Shown here piece after piece: positions 1-6,227 of a DNA stretch of 16,465 nucleotides. The DNA comes from Solobacterium sp. GTDB taxonomy: Bacteria > Bacillota_I > Bacilli_A > Erysipelotrichales > Erysipelotrichaceae. The position numbers and the translations under genes were made by a program. Where the stretch lies: the NCBI GenBank assembly GCA_017543025.1, contig JAFYGX010000112.1, positions 1-16,465 of the forward strand, read 5' to 3'. The notes under the pieces are model-generated. The model ran no database searches and was not told the DNA's origin. It worked only from the letters and a program-made list of their open reading frames with translations. The stretch's first letter is position 1, and each line of letters begins with the position of its first letter.

Positions 1-258
1 AAAACGCTTAGCTAAAAGGATAGCCAAACACACAGAGAGGTTAAACAAAACAGTGCTTTGCTTGTATGGTTATGTTAATGTACACAACAAAATGAACATA
101 ACTACGATTAAGGCTTAATAATAGTGTTTTATATAAGTATTAGTTATGTTTAGAAAAAGGAAGAGATTAAGAATAAATAGTTTGATCGTACCTCAAACCT
201 GCCGCTTAAGCCGACGGGCTGAGGTACTTTTCATAAGGAAGAAGGTGATTTGTTAATT
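1..258. other. AT-rich non-coding region
   Basis: No coding region is supported here. The first 180 bases are strongly AT-rich with many short A and T runs. The only clear structure is the hairpin at 188-231, listed separately. A purine-rich Shine-Dalgarno-like stretch at 236-246 precedes the remnant reading frame that begins at 250 (TTG) or 259 (GTG). Confidence 0.5.
188..231 (+). terminator. Hairpin followed by a short T run, possible terminator
   Basis: GTACCTCA at 188-195 is perfectly complementary to TGAGGTAC at 220-227. An inner AGCC/GGCT pair (209-212 with 217-220) closes on a GACG loop and competes with the outermost base of that arm. TTTTC follows at 228-232. The short T run makes termination uncertain. 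It could instead be a leader structure for the remnant gene just downstream. Confidence 0.35.
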
Positions 259-669
259 GTGAAAAATCCGAAGCTTCTGATTTGCGTATTGTCTGTTATG
301 TCTTGTACATGACCAGGGCAGATGCGGGTCATATAGATTCTGAAGAGCGTGTGTCACTGTGACAATTGATAAGACAACTCCAATTCCAATTCCAAGTCCA
401 ACTCATACTCCAGCACCATCTGTACAACCCGAACAGCGGTGAATATTTCTGTACCGGAAACGAAAAAAGAAAAAAATAATCCTGTGAATACCGGCTGGAA
501 ATACGGGGACGCCGGCTTCATGGCTCCGAAGAAATCAAATACTCCGATGTATCGTCTGTATAATGAAAATGCAGTTGATCATCATTGCACATCCACTAAA
601 ACGGAACGTGATCATCTCATCAGTATCGGCTGGAAAGCTGAACGTACTGGCTTCTATGCCTCTGAATGA
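259..669 (+). pseudogene. Remnant of a secreted DUF5648-repeat protein
   Basis: Four short frames in succession encode pieces of one secreted protein. A Lys-then-hydrophobic signal-peptide-like start runs from 259 to a TGA at 310. A short acidic piece ends at 360-362. A proline-rich linker follows (359-442, PIPIPSPTHTPAPS). A C-terminal piece at 439-669 holds one recognisable DUF5648 unit (YRLYN, DHH, TERDHLISIGW, GFYA), preceded by the tail of an earlier unit (GWKYGDAGF). Intact family members carry several such repeats on secreted or wall-associated proteins. Here the family's usual G in GDHH has become V (AVDHH), and the following aromatic is Cys. Order and content fit decay of one gene by frameshifts. 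The segment 670-800 shows no further convincing repeat. Four real mini-genes are unlikely but not excluded. Confidence 0.6.
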
Positions 670-801
670 TCGAACTGCAAAGGCGGTTTTCTCGTTGCAA
701 AATAAAATGAAGCATCTGTTTCAGGAAAATACGGATCAGGGGGTTACTCCGATACAGGATTGACCATTTGCAGCCGTATGAAAGGAGTGAAAGGCGACAC
801 A

Positions 802-1227
802 ATGACAGCAGAAGAACTATGGAAACAGACCGGACTGACCGGTACTTATAAAGCGTGGGCGTTCGGGGAAGCGGCTGATCAGCTTGCGAACCTGGTAATT
901 GAAGGAATCAAAACCGCTACCTGTTCTGCATATGATGTCTATATTGCGGAACAGGAGCCGCTGCCGGAAGAAGGCGCTTACAGCGTGATTCTGAATTCGA
1001 ACAGCGAAGCGGTCTGTGTGATCCGGACAACGAAGGTATATGTGACTGAATTTGCGAAGGTTTCTGCAGCGCATGCTTACAGAGAAGGTGAAGGCGACCG
1101 TTCTCTGAAGTACTGGCGCGCCGTGCATGAAGTGTTTCTGAAAAAGGAGCTGGCACCGCTGAAGCTTGTGTTTTCCGATCAGACAAAGGTGGTCTGTGAG
1201 GAATTTGAACTGGTATTTCCGAAGTGA
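802..1227 (+). CDS. ASCH domain-containing protein
   Basis: A 141-residue protein of the ASCH superfamily, a PUA-like beta-barrel fold linked to RNA or modified-nucleoside binding. Typical features are the N-terminal WAFG segment followed by a helix (ADQLANLVIEG), the KTATCS turn, and the strand order with VCVIRTTKVYVTEF. The C-terminal half is helical with the family-like EGEGDRSLKYWRAVH stretch. Its length suits the longer ASCH subfamily rather than short YqfB-type amidohydrolases. The start at 802 is chosen because the frame upstream (760-801) continues the neighbouring remnant, and AAGGCG lies just before 802. AAAGGAG at 781-787 is further off. The gene stands alone and ends before a good terminator. 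The exact substrate is unknown. An N4-acetylcytidine-type hydrolase or an RNA-binding role are family possibilities only. Confidence 0.85.
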   Translation: MTAEELWKQTGLTGTYKAWAFGEAADQLANLVIEGIKTATCSAYDVYIAEQEPLPEEGAYSVILNSNSEAVCVIRTTKVYVTEFAKVSAAHAYREGEGDRSLKYWRAVHEVFLKKELAPLKLVFSDQTKVVCEEFELVFPK

Positions 1228-1256
1228 GCTGTTTTCGTTAATTGCATTGTTTGAAT

Positions 1257-1289
1257 AGCGCATTCGTTTATATGCGCTCTCTTTTTTTG
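1257..1289 (+). terminator. Rho-independent terminator after the ASCH gene
   Basis: AGCGCAT (1257-1263) pairs perfectly with ATGCGCT (1272-1278) around an 8-nt loop. A T-rich tract follows at 1280-1289. It lies 30 bases after the stop of the ASCH gene. Confidence 0.8.
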
Positions 1290-1584
1290 TCTGATCAGAA
1301 ATAATGCGTGGATTTTCATGCGTTCGTATGATGTAATAAAAGAAGACTAAACTTGCGAAAGAGCTCAGTGAGTGCGGCCGTCGGTGAATCGGCCCACCCG
1401 CGTCGGAGTAACCGGCTCCACATGTCATGTGATTAATATTTGTCGTATTTGAATGGTGTCGATAATTGTGTAAACATAAAATGATGTTCATAGTTAATGA
1501 ACAAATGCATGGTTTTTACAGACTTGCCTTCGATATTTATACGTCATTCATTAATGCGGCCACCGATATTTATTCCTCGGGCGT

Positions 1585-1701
1585 TTATTGACACTAGGGC
1601 CCCTGTCCCCTTGACCCCAGAAAGCGAAGAAGCCGCTAAAAATAAAGCTTTTCACTACCTTCTTCATTCCAGTGTACAAGGGGACAGCCCAGTGTAAATA
1701 A
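1585..1701. repeat. 117-bp inverted-repeat element, REP/MITE-like
   Basis: The two ends are imperfect inverted repeats of 29 and 25 nt. The left arm runs 1585-1613 and the right arm 1677-1701. The inner 11 bases, CTGTCCCCTTG at 1603-1613 and CAAGGGGACAG at 1677-1687, match perfectly. The outer parts (TTATT-n-ACACT...GGG) match with one mismatch and two small gaps. The interior contains a second dyad, GAAGAAG and CTTCTTC. There is no room for a transposase, so this is either a non-autonomous element, a REP-type palindrome or a large stem-loop. Arms of the GGGGACAG type resemble REP sequences mobilised by RAYT (Y1) transposases, from general knowledge. No target duplication is obvious. Confidence 0.55.
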
Positions 1702-1828
1702 GCCCTGCGGCATAAACGGTGGCATTAAGATATTCTGATTGAGAACATAAGCGTAGCGTTCATAAATTTTCTTTGTTTCGCGTATTTGTGAACAAAACGA
1801 TCATAAGTTATATGGCATATTTGATGGG

Positions 1829-1911
1829 GCCGATTTTCCGATGACAAGAGGCCGAAAAGAGCGATGCCCCTGAGCCGAAAAGTCCGATGGCGCGGTGCCG
1901 GAATGGCGCCG
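1829..1911. repeat. Four iterons with 22-23-bp period
   Basis: Units start at 1829, 1851, 1874 and 1897. The first three read GCCGA, then five or six mostly A/T bases, then CGATG. The fourth is degenerate (GCCGGAATGGCGCCG). Spacing of 22, 23 and 23 is about two helical turns and is not a multiple of three, so coding repeats are unlikely. The array lies 110-190 bases before the start of the truncated sensor gene and could be a protein-binding array or a structured leader. Confidence 0.4.
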
Positions 1912-1976
1912 TTTGCACAGTGAGATCAGACTGAGAGGTAATAAATGAAACCGGATGCGTAATGCATGCACAGGTT

Positions 1977-1992
1977 CTGTTCCGCGGAACAG
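1977..1992. promoter_or_regulatory. Perfect 16-bp palindrome, possible operator
   Basis: CTGTTCCGCGGAACAG is a perfect dyad with no spacer, 28 bases before the start codon at 2021. The position and symmetry suit a dimeric repressor site overlapping a promoter or leader. As RNA it could only form a tight stem with the central bases unpaired. No T run follows, so a terminator is unlikely. Confidence 0.4.
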
Positions 1993-2020
1993 TTGAAACG
2001 GATCATAATGTGCGGGGGCG

Positions 2021-3265
2021 ATGCAAAACAGAAGAATACAATGGAAACTGGCAGCTTGTTTTCTGTTGCTGATGACGTCCATTTCCGTGCTGGCTTTCGT
2101 TCGGGTCAGCGCAGAGGAAGATGACCGGAAAACAGTGCGAGTCGGCTGGTATGACTCGTCATTCTGCTACTGGGATGAATTCGGCAGGCGGCGCGGAATC
2201 GATTATGAATATCAGCAGAAGATTTCTGCTTATACCGGCTGGACTTACGAGTATGTGGAGGACAGCTGGCCAAATCTGTTACAGATGCTTTCGGAAGGAG
2301 AAATCGATCTTCTCAGCGATGTTTCCTATAAACCGGAGCGGACGGAGTTTATGTTGTTTCCGGATCTTCCGATGGGAACCGAATCCTATTATATCTACAT
2401 CGACGGTGAAAACCGGGAAATCACAACAGATAATTTCGCTTCATTTAACGGCAAACGCATCGGGGTGAACAAAGGCAGTATTCAGGAAGGATTCCTGAAA
2501 GACTGGGCAGAACACAACAGGATTGACATTGATATCCTTCCGCTTGACGTGGATGAAGCGGAATCGGTGAATATGCTTTCAGCCGGACAAATTGATGGGT
2601 ATGCGACGGTATATACCTTCAGCTCGGAATGGAAAATCATTCCTGTCTGCCGGGTAGGCTCCTCTGGATATTTCTATGCGGTGAACCGAAACCGTCCGGA
2701 TCTTCTGGCAGAGCTGAATATGGCGCTGTCAGGAATACAGGATGATGATCCGTATTTCAACCAGAGAATGTCAGAAGAGCGGCTGTATTCTGTGAATGTC
2801 AATGCGTTTCTGACGCCGGCTCAGGATGACTGGCTTGCTCATCATGGTCCCATCCGGATCGGATATCAGGATGATTATCTTCCGTTCTGTGACTATAATC
2901 CGGAAAACGGTGAACTGACCGGAGCGCTCAGGGATTATCTTGTGCATGCGCAGAACAATCTCAGAAGCTCGAATATTCAGTTTGATCTGAGACCATTCCG
3001 GACATCTGCAGAGGCATTGGCTGCGATGAACGAAGGGGAAGTCGACGCAGTGTTCCCGGTCAATCTGAGTTCATATGATGCAGAGCAGATGGGCATCCGC
3101 CTGACCAGCCCGGCAATGGAAACCGAGATGAATGCAATCAAACGTTCATACGATCATCAGGCGCTTTCCCGTGACAGTCAGGTATGCATTGCATTTGCGG
3201 AAGATGATGTGAATACGAAAACATTCATCATGGATCTGTATCCGGCCCTTCCTGAAACGCAGTGA
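2021..3265 (+). CDS. Solute-binding sensor protein, C-terminally truncated
   Basis: A 414-residue exported protein. Residues 1-31 form a signal sequence or membrane anchor (IQWKLAAC then a hydrophobic run, ending VSAEE). Residues of about 38-255 form a complete SBP_bac_3 (periplasmic amino-acid-binding type) domain, including VRVGWYDSSF, GIDYEYQQKISAYTGW, EGEIDLLSDVSYKPERTEFMLFP and GKRIGVNKGSIQ. A second copy begins near residue 266 (LTPAQDDWLAHHGPIRIGY) and stops abruptly about two thirds through (MDLYPALPETQ). In the known architecture two such domains precede a transmembrane helix and a GGDEF, EAL/HD-GYP or kinase output. Both the end of domain 2 and any output module are absent, and the 85 bases downstream do not restore them in any frame. 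It is therefore probably a deletion remnant, or less likely a stand-alone binding protein. The Shine-Dalgarno (GGGGG at 2014-2018) is very close to the ATG, so the start is uncertain. Confidence 0.75.
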   Translation: MQNRRIQWKLAACFLLLMTSISVLAFVRVSAEEDDRKTVRVGWYDSSFCYWDEFGRRRGIDYEYQQKISAYTGWTYEYVEDSWPNLLQMLSEGEIDLLSDVSYKPERTEFMLFPDLPMGTESYYIYIDGENREITTDNFASFNGKRIGVNKGSIQEGFLKDWAEHNRIDIDILPLDVDEAESVNMLSAGQIDGYATVYTFSSEWKIIPVCRVGSSGYFYAVNRNRPDLLAELNMALSGIQDDDPYFNQRMSEERLYSVNVNAFLTPAQDDWLAHHGPIRIGYQDDYLPFCDYNPENGELTGALRDYLVHAQNNLRSSNIQFDLRPFRTSAEALAAMNEGEVDAVFPVNLSSYDAEQMGIRLTSPAMETEMNAIKRSYDHQALSRDSQVCIAFAEDDVNTKTFIMDLYPALPETQ

Positions 3266-3377
3266 GAAACCGTTGTGAAATGAATGGACATCAGCAAAAC
3301 GGCTGGTATCTTTTCAGTCCGGAGCCGATGCCTTTCGGCAGGAAGGAATCGTGCGAACAGGAAAGGAGATATTACTT

Positions 3378-4076
3378 ATGGAACAGAATGATGAAGTGAA
3401 GCGTACCGTCATCATCGGAGATATTCACGGATGTATTGAACCGTTTGAGAACCTGATGGAACAGGTGAATCCGGGCAGTAATGACAGACTGATTCTGCTT
3501 GGCGATCTGTTTGACCGCGGAAGCGAATCGTGGGAGGTGTTTCAGAAAGTCCGGCAGCTTGCCGGAGCATTCGGGAACCGCTTTATCCTGCTGCGGGGAA
3601 ATCACGAAGACTATCTGCTGCAGACGAATCCGGCAGATTCACTCATGAGTGTATGGAATCGGGTGGGCAGAGGCGATACGGTAAACAGCTTCCGGCGTCA
3701 TGGAGAAGAAATGGAAGATGCCGCACCGTGGATCCGCCAGAATGCTCGGCTCTTCTTTGAAGCACCGGGATTTCAGTGCGTGCATGCAGGGGTGATTTAT
3801 GAGAACCTTGCGGACAATGATCTGAATACACTGATACATGATCATAACATTGTCCTAAAAAACCGCTACAGCGGAAAGCTGACCATAACAGGACATATCG
3901 CAGTTGAGTATCCGACGTGGTTCAAAGGGAACGGAGAATGTGAACAGCTGGCGTACCACCGGACTTATAAGCTGCCTTCCAGCGGCGTGATCTGCATTGA
4001 TACCGGCTGCGGAAAGGGCGGAGTTCTGACCGGAATGATCATTGAAGATGAGAAATTTCATCTGTTATTCGGGTGA
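3378..4076 (+). CDS. PPP-family metallophosphatase (calcineurin-like)
   Basis: A 232-residue cytosolic phosphatase of the PPP/metallophos fold. It shows the full set of dinuclear metal motifs: GDIHG (residues 14-18), GDLFDRG (42-48), GNHE (74-77), the VHAG histidine, and a C-terminal TGH histidine followed by DTGCGKGG. This set is shared by bacterial Ser/Thr protein phosphatases of the PrpA/PphA/PrpE type and by diadenosine-tetraphosphate hydrolases, so the substrate (phosphoprotein or Ap4A) cannot be settled from sequence. The ATG at 3378 is preceded by AAAGGAGA at 3362-3369 with good spacing. An upstream in-frame GTG at 3351 lacks a ribosome site. It is a single gene followed by a terminator hairpin at 4118-4143. 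Confidence 0.88.
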   Translation: MEQNDEVKRTVIIGDIHGCIEPFENLMEQVNPGSNDRLILLGDLFDRGSESWEVFQKVRQLAGAFGNRFILLRGNHEDYLLQTNPADSLMSVWNRVGRGDTVNSFRRHGEEMEDAAPWIRQNARLFFEAPGFQCVHAGVIYENLADNDLNTLIHDHNIVLKNRYSGKLTITGHIAVEYPTWFKGNGECEQLAYHRTYKLPSSGVICIDTGCGKGGVLTGMIIEDEKFHLLFG

Positions 4077-4117
4077 TGAATTCAATTCAGAGTGCGCTCA
4101 TCCGGAAGAAAGCCGCA

Positions 4118-4143
4118 GGAAAAACGGAATTGCCGTTTTCTTT
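4118..4143 (+). terminator. Terminator after the phosphatase gene
   Basis: AAAACGG (4121-4127) pairs with CCGTTTT (4133-4139) around the loop AATTG. CTTT follows and extends the T-rich 3' arm. It lies 45 bases after the phosphatase stop and just before the hydrolase gene. Confidence 0.65.
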
Positions 4144-4172
4144 ATCGGGTGTGTCGAAGTACAATCATCGTG

Positions 4173-4916
4173 ATGAAACACGATGTGCTGAGCGAAGCGG
4201 TAAAAGTGGTTCTTCTCGTTGTTCTCTCGCTGACTTTCAGCGGTCTTATTTATTTTGCCATTCCGTTTCAGGCAGAACCTCGGGCGCTTCAGGCTCTGCA
4301 GTCAGATTCTGAAGTGAGAGTGGAACGGAGCGATTACGGATGGTTTATTGACGGGCCATCGGAAGAAGACGCACTGATCTTTTACCCAGGCGCTCGGGTG
4401 GATACGGCAGCGTATTCTGTTCTGGCCAGAGCGATTGCGCATCGGGGAATCGATGTATTTCTTGCGGATATGCCGCTGCATCTGGCGCTGCTGAATGAAA
4501 ATGCGGCTGACCGGATCATCAGCCGTTACCGGTATGCGAACTGGATGATCGGCGGGCATTCGCTTGGCGGTGCAGTTTCTGCAGAATATGCTGCGAAGCA
4601 TGCCGGAAGCCTGTCAGGTATTGTTCTGCTTGGAGCGTACAGTCTGTCGGACCTTCCCGATACAATGAAAACCATTGTGATCCGCGGTTCCGAAGATCAT
4701 GTGCTGAATTCGGAGCGATACAGAAAAAATCTGGTTCATCTTTCTTCGAGAACGGTGGAATATGTGATCCCGGGCGGAAATCATTCGCAGTTTGGCTGCT
4801 ACGGATTACAGCCAGGCGACGGAGCTCCGCGGATTTCAGCGGACCGGCAGCAGGAAGAAACCGCGCGGATGATCGCGGAAGTGCTCCTGAGTGATGGCAC
4901 TGAGCATAATCCCTGA
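4173..4916 (+). CDS. Membrane-anchored alpha/beta hydrolase
   Basis: A 247-residue protein with an N-terminal membrane segment (about residues 10-31, VKVVLLVVLSLTFSGLIYFA) and an extracytoplasmic alpha/beta-hydrolase domain of the short Abhydrolase_5 type. The catalytic triad is visible: nucleophile Ser130 in GGHSLGG, Asp175 in RGSEDHV and His204 in GGNHSQFG. The oxyanion and strand regions (ALIFYPGARVDTAAYSVLARAIAHRG, VFLADMPLHLA) fit lipase or esterase-like relatives. Known substrates of this family vary, so none is assigned. The ATG at 4173 follows no clear Shine-Dalgarno site. A TACAAT box at 4160-4165 would put transcription start at or near the ATG, which would suggest a leaderless message. 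The longer frame from 4092 runs through the previous terminator and is unlikely to be the start. Confidence 0.8.
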   Translation: MKHDVLSEAVKVVLLVVLSLTFSGLIYFAIPFQAEPRALQALQSDSEVRVERSDYGWFIDGPSEEDALIFYPGARVDTAAYSVLARAIAHRGIDVFLADMPLHLALLNENAADRIISRYRYANWMIGGHSLGGAVSAEYAAKHAGSLSGIVLLGAYSLSDLPDTMKTIVIRGSEDHVLNSERYRKNLVHLSSRTVEYVIPGGNHSQFGCYGLQPGDGAPRISADRQQEETARMIAEVLLSDGTEHNP

Positions 4917-4966
4917 ATATTCCGGCTGTCTGATCTGCAGCGGGGGTGACAGTTCTGACGTGTTAA

Positions 4967-4991
4967 TGACAATACAGCAGCGAAATTGTCA
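4967..4991. promoter_or_regulatory. Dyad TGACAAT-N11-ATTGTCA, candidate operator
   Basis: Two 7-bp half-sites form a perfect inverted repeat, 49 bases before the lipoprotein start. The right half overlaps TTGTCA (4986-4991), a plausible -35 element, with TAAAAT at 5012-5017 as a -10 candidate at the long spacing of 20. The half-site centres are 18 bp apart. This is consistent with a dimeric regulator of the transport-type lipoprotein, but that is inference. Confidence 0.35.
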
Positions 4992-5039
4992 GACATCCGG
5001 TTTTTGTGTCATAAAATAGAAACGGAGGAATCACTTGAT

Positions 5040-6101
5040 ATGAATCGAACCATTCCGTTTATCCTGGCCGGCGCAATGGCGCTTTCGCTGACCGGCTGCG
5101 GGGCAAATGCTCCGACAGTAGAAACTGTTCCGCCTGCCAGTACAGAGACAGAAGATGAAGAGAATAAGCTGGTAATCTATTCGCCGAACACTGACACAGA
5201 GATCGAAATGGTCATCCCGGCATTTGAAGAAGCCACCGGCATTGATGTGACGCTTGTTTCAATGGGGACCGGCGAATGCCTGGAACGTCTGGAGGAAGAA
5301 AAGGAAGACCCGTACGCAGACATTCTCTGGGGCGGGATGAACTATGGCGTATATATTGAATATCCGGATCTCTGGACGGAGTATCAGTCACCAAACGAAT
5401 TCAACCTGGATCTGTTTTTCCGGCAGGGAAAGGTGAATTTCTTCACGAATTATTCACTCTCCGGTTCCGGCGCGCTGATCATCAATAATCAGCTTGCTGA
5501 AGAGCTGGACGTTCAAATCACAGGCTATCGGGATCTGCTTGACCCGAAACTGCGCGGAAAGATCGCATACGGGGATCCGACAAGATCCAGTTCTGCGTGG
5601 GCAGAGCTTACAAACATCCTGCTGGTGATGGGAATCGACAAGTATGATGAGCTTGCATGGGAATATGTCGAGATGCTGATCGAACAGCTGGACGGAGTTC
5701 AGATGAAAACTTCCGCTGATGTATATAATTCCGTTGCGGACGGGAAGTATGTCGTCGGGCTTTCCTATGAAGATCCCTGTATAAAGCTGATGGAAGAAGG
5801 AAAAGATGTTTCCGTAGTGTATCCGACGGAAGGCGCTGTATGGCTTCCTGCAGCAGCAGCGATCACATACCGGGCACCGCACATGACGGAAGCGAAGATG
5901 TTTATCGATTTTCTGCTTTCAGATGAATGTCAGAAGCTGTATGCCGCTACCACAGTGCGGCCGGCAAATACATCGATTCCGGTGACAAATAAATACATGA
6001 AGCCGTTCAGTGAGATCCACATCGAATATGAAGACATTATTCTTTGTGCGGAAAACAAGAAGGAATGGCAGGAACAGTACGACCGAATGTTTCATAAGTA
6101 A
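5040..6101 (+). CDS. Solute-binding lipoprotein, Fe(III)/AfuA-like type
   Basis: A 353-residue lipoprotein. The signal ends in the lipobox LTGC with acylated Cys20, followed by a Thr/Glu-rich linker (to about residue 42). The mature part starts at LVIYSPNTDTEIEMVIPAFEEATGIDV, typical of the class II binding proteins for Fe3+, thiamine and phosphonates. Further signatures are ERLEEEKEDPYADILWGG, LLDPKLRGKIAYGDPTRSSSAW and a C-terminal AKMFIDFLLSDECQ. It would capture ligand outside the membrane and deliver it to an ABC permease. No permease or ATPase gene is adjacent, so it must use a distant transporter or act as a sensor ligand-binder. The ATG at 5040 has GGAGG at 5024-5028. The upstream frame from 4986 lacks a signal peptide and a ribosome site. 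The ligand is not assigned. Confidence 0.85.
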   Translation: MNRTIPFILAGAMALSLTGCGANAPTVETVPPASTETEDEENKLVIYSPNTDTEIEMVIPAFEEATGIDVTLVSMGTGECLERLEEEKEDPYADILWGGMNYGVYIEYPDLWTEYQSPNEFNLDLFFRQGKVNFFTNYSLSGSGALIINNQLAEELDVQITGYRDLLDPKLRGKIAYGDPTRSSSAWAELTNILLVMGIDKYDELAWEYVEMLIEQLDGVQMKTSADVYNSVADGKYVVGLSYEDPCIKLMEEGKDVSVVYPTEGAVWLPAAAAITYRAPHMTEAKMFIDFLLSDECQKLYAATTVRPANTSIPVTNKYMKPFSEIHIEYEDIILCAENKKEWQEQYDRMFHK

Positions 6102-6140
6102 GTGCAGGCAGTCTGATTCATGAGCACAGAGGGAAAAACA

Positions 6141-6158
6141 CTCCCGGTAAGCTGGGAG
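6141..6158. repeat. Small hairpin in the 3' region
   Basis: CTCCC (6141-6145) pairs with GGGAG (6154-6158) around a short loop, between the lipoprotein stop and the strong terminator. There is no T run, so it is probably part of the 3' untranslated structure. Confidence 0.4.
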
Positions 6159-6174
6159 ATTCTACATGGATAAG

Positions 6175-6210
6175 AAAAAGAGCATTCTGGTGATGAGAAT
6201 GCTCTTTTTA
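6175..6210. terminator. Strong bidirectional terminator
   Basis: AAAAAGAGCATTCT (6175-6188) pairs perfectly with AGAATGCTCTTTTT around a 7-nt loop. The A-run on one side and T-run on the other serve both the lipoprotein gene (plus) and the convergent oxidoreductase gene (minus). Confidence 0.92.
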
Positions 6211-6227
6211 AAATGGGTTCAATGTGA

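Larger units (their letters stand above)
1290..2020. other. Gene desert with repeats and palindromes
   Basis: No protein-coding gene is supported across these 730 bases. Short open frames lack Shine-Dalgarno sites and recognisable protein motifs. The region contains a 13-nt palindrome (CACATG-T-CATGTG, 1419-1431), a GC-rich patch near 1371-1415, the 117-bp inverted-repeat element, the iterons and the 16-bp palindrome listed separately. Confidence 0.6.

Noticed and set aside
209..220. Possible guanidine-II (mini-ykkC) riboswitch because of an ACG-containing loop.
   Set aside because: Only one small hairpin is present, the loop reads GACG rather than ACGR closed in the expected way, and the second hairpin is missing.
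259..802. A chain of frames linked by NTGA overlaps (TGA stops at 310, 360, 440, 667, 708 and 761, each with a start codon one base earlier).
   Set aside because: Any TGA preceded by A, G or T gives a start codon in the minus-one frame, so the chain is expected once one follows that frame. The pieces after 669 show no coherent protein, so it is not treated as a set of coupled mini-genes.
817..1491. Long minus-strand frame over the ASCH gene and the downstream spacer.
   Set aside because: It is antisense to the recognisable ASCH domain and crosses its terminator. No motif or ribosome site was found.
1497..1697. 66-codon frame across the inverted-repeat element.
   Set aside because: It has no ribosome site and its end lies in the repeat arms. 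The protein has no recognisable feature.
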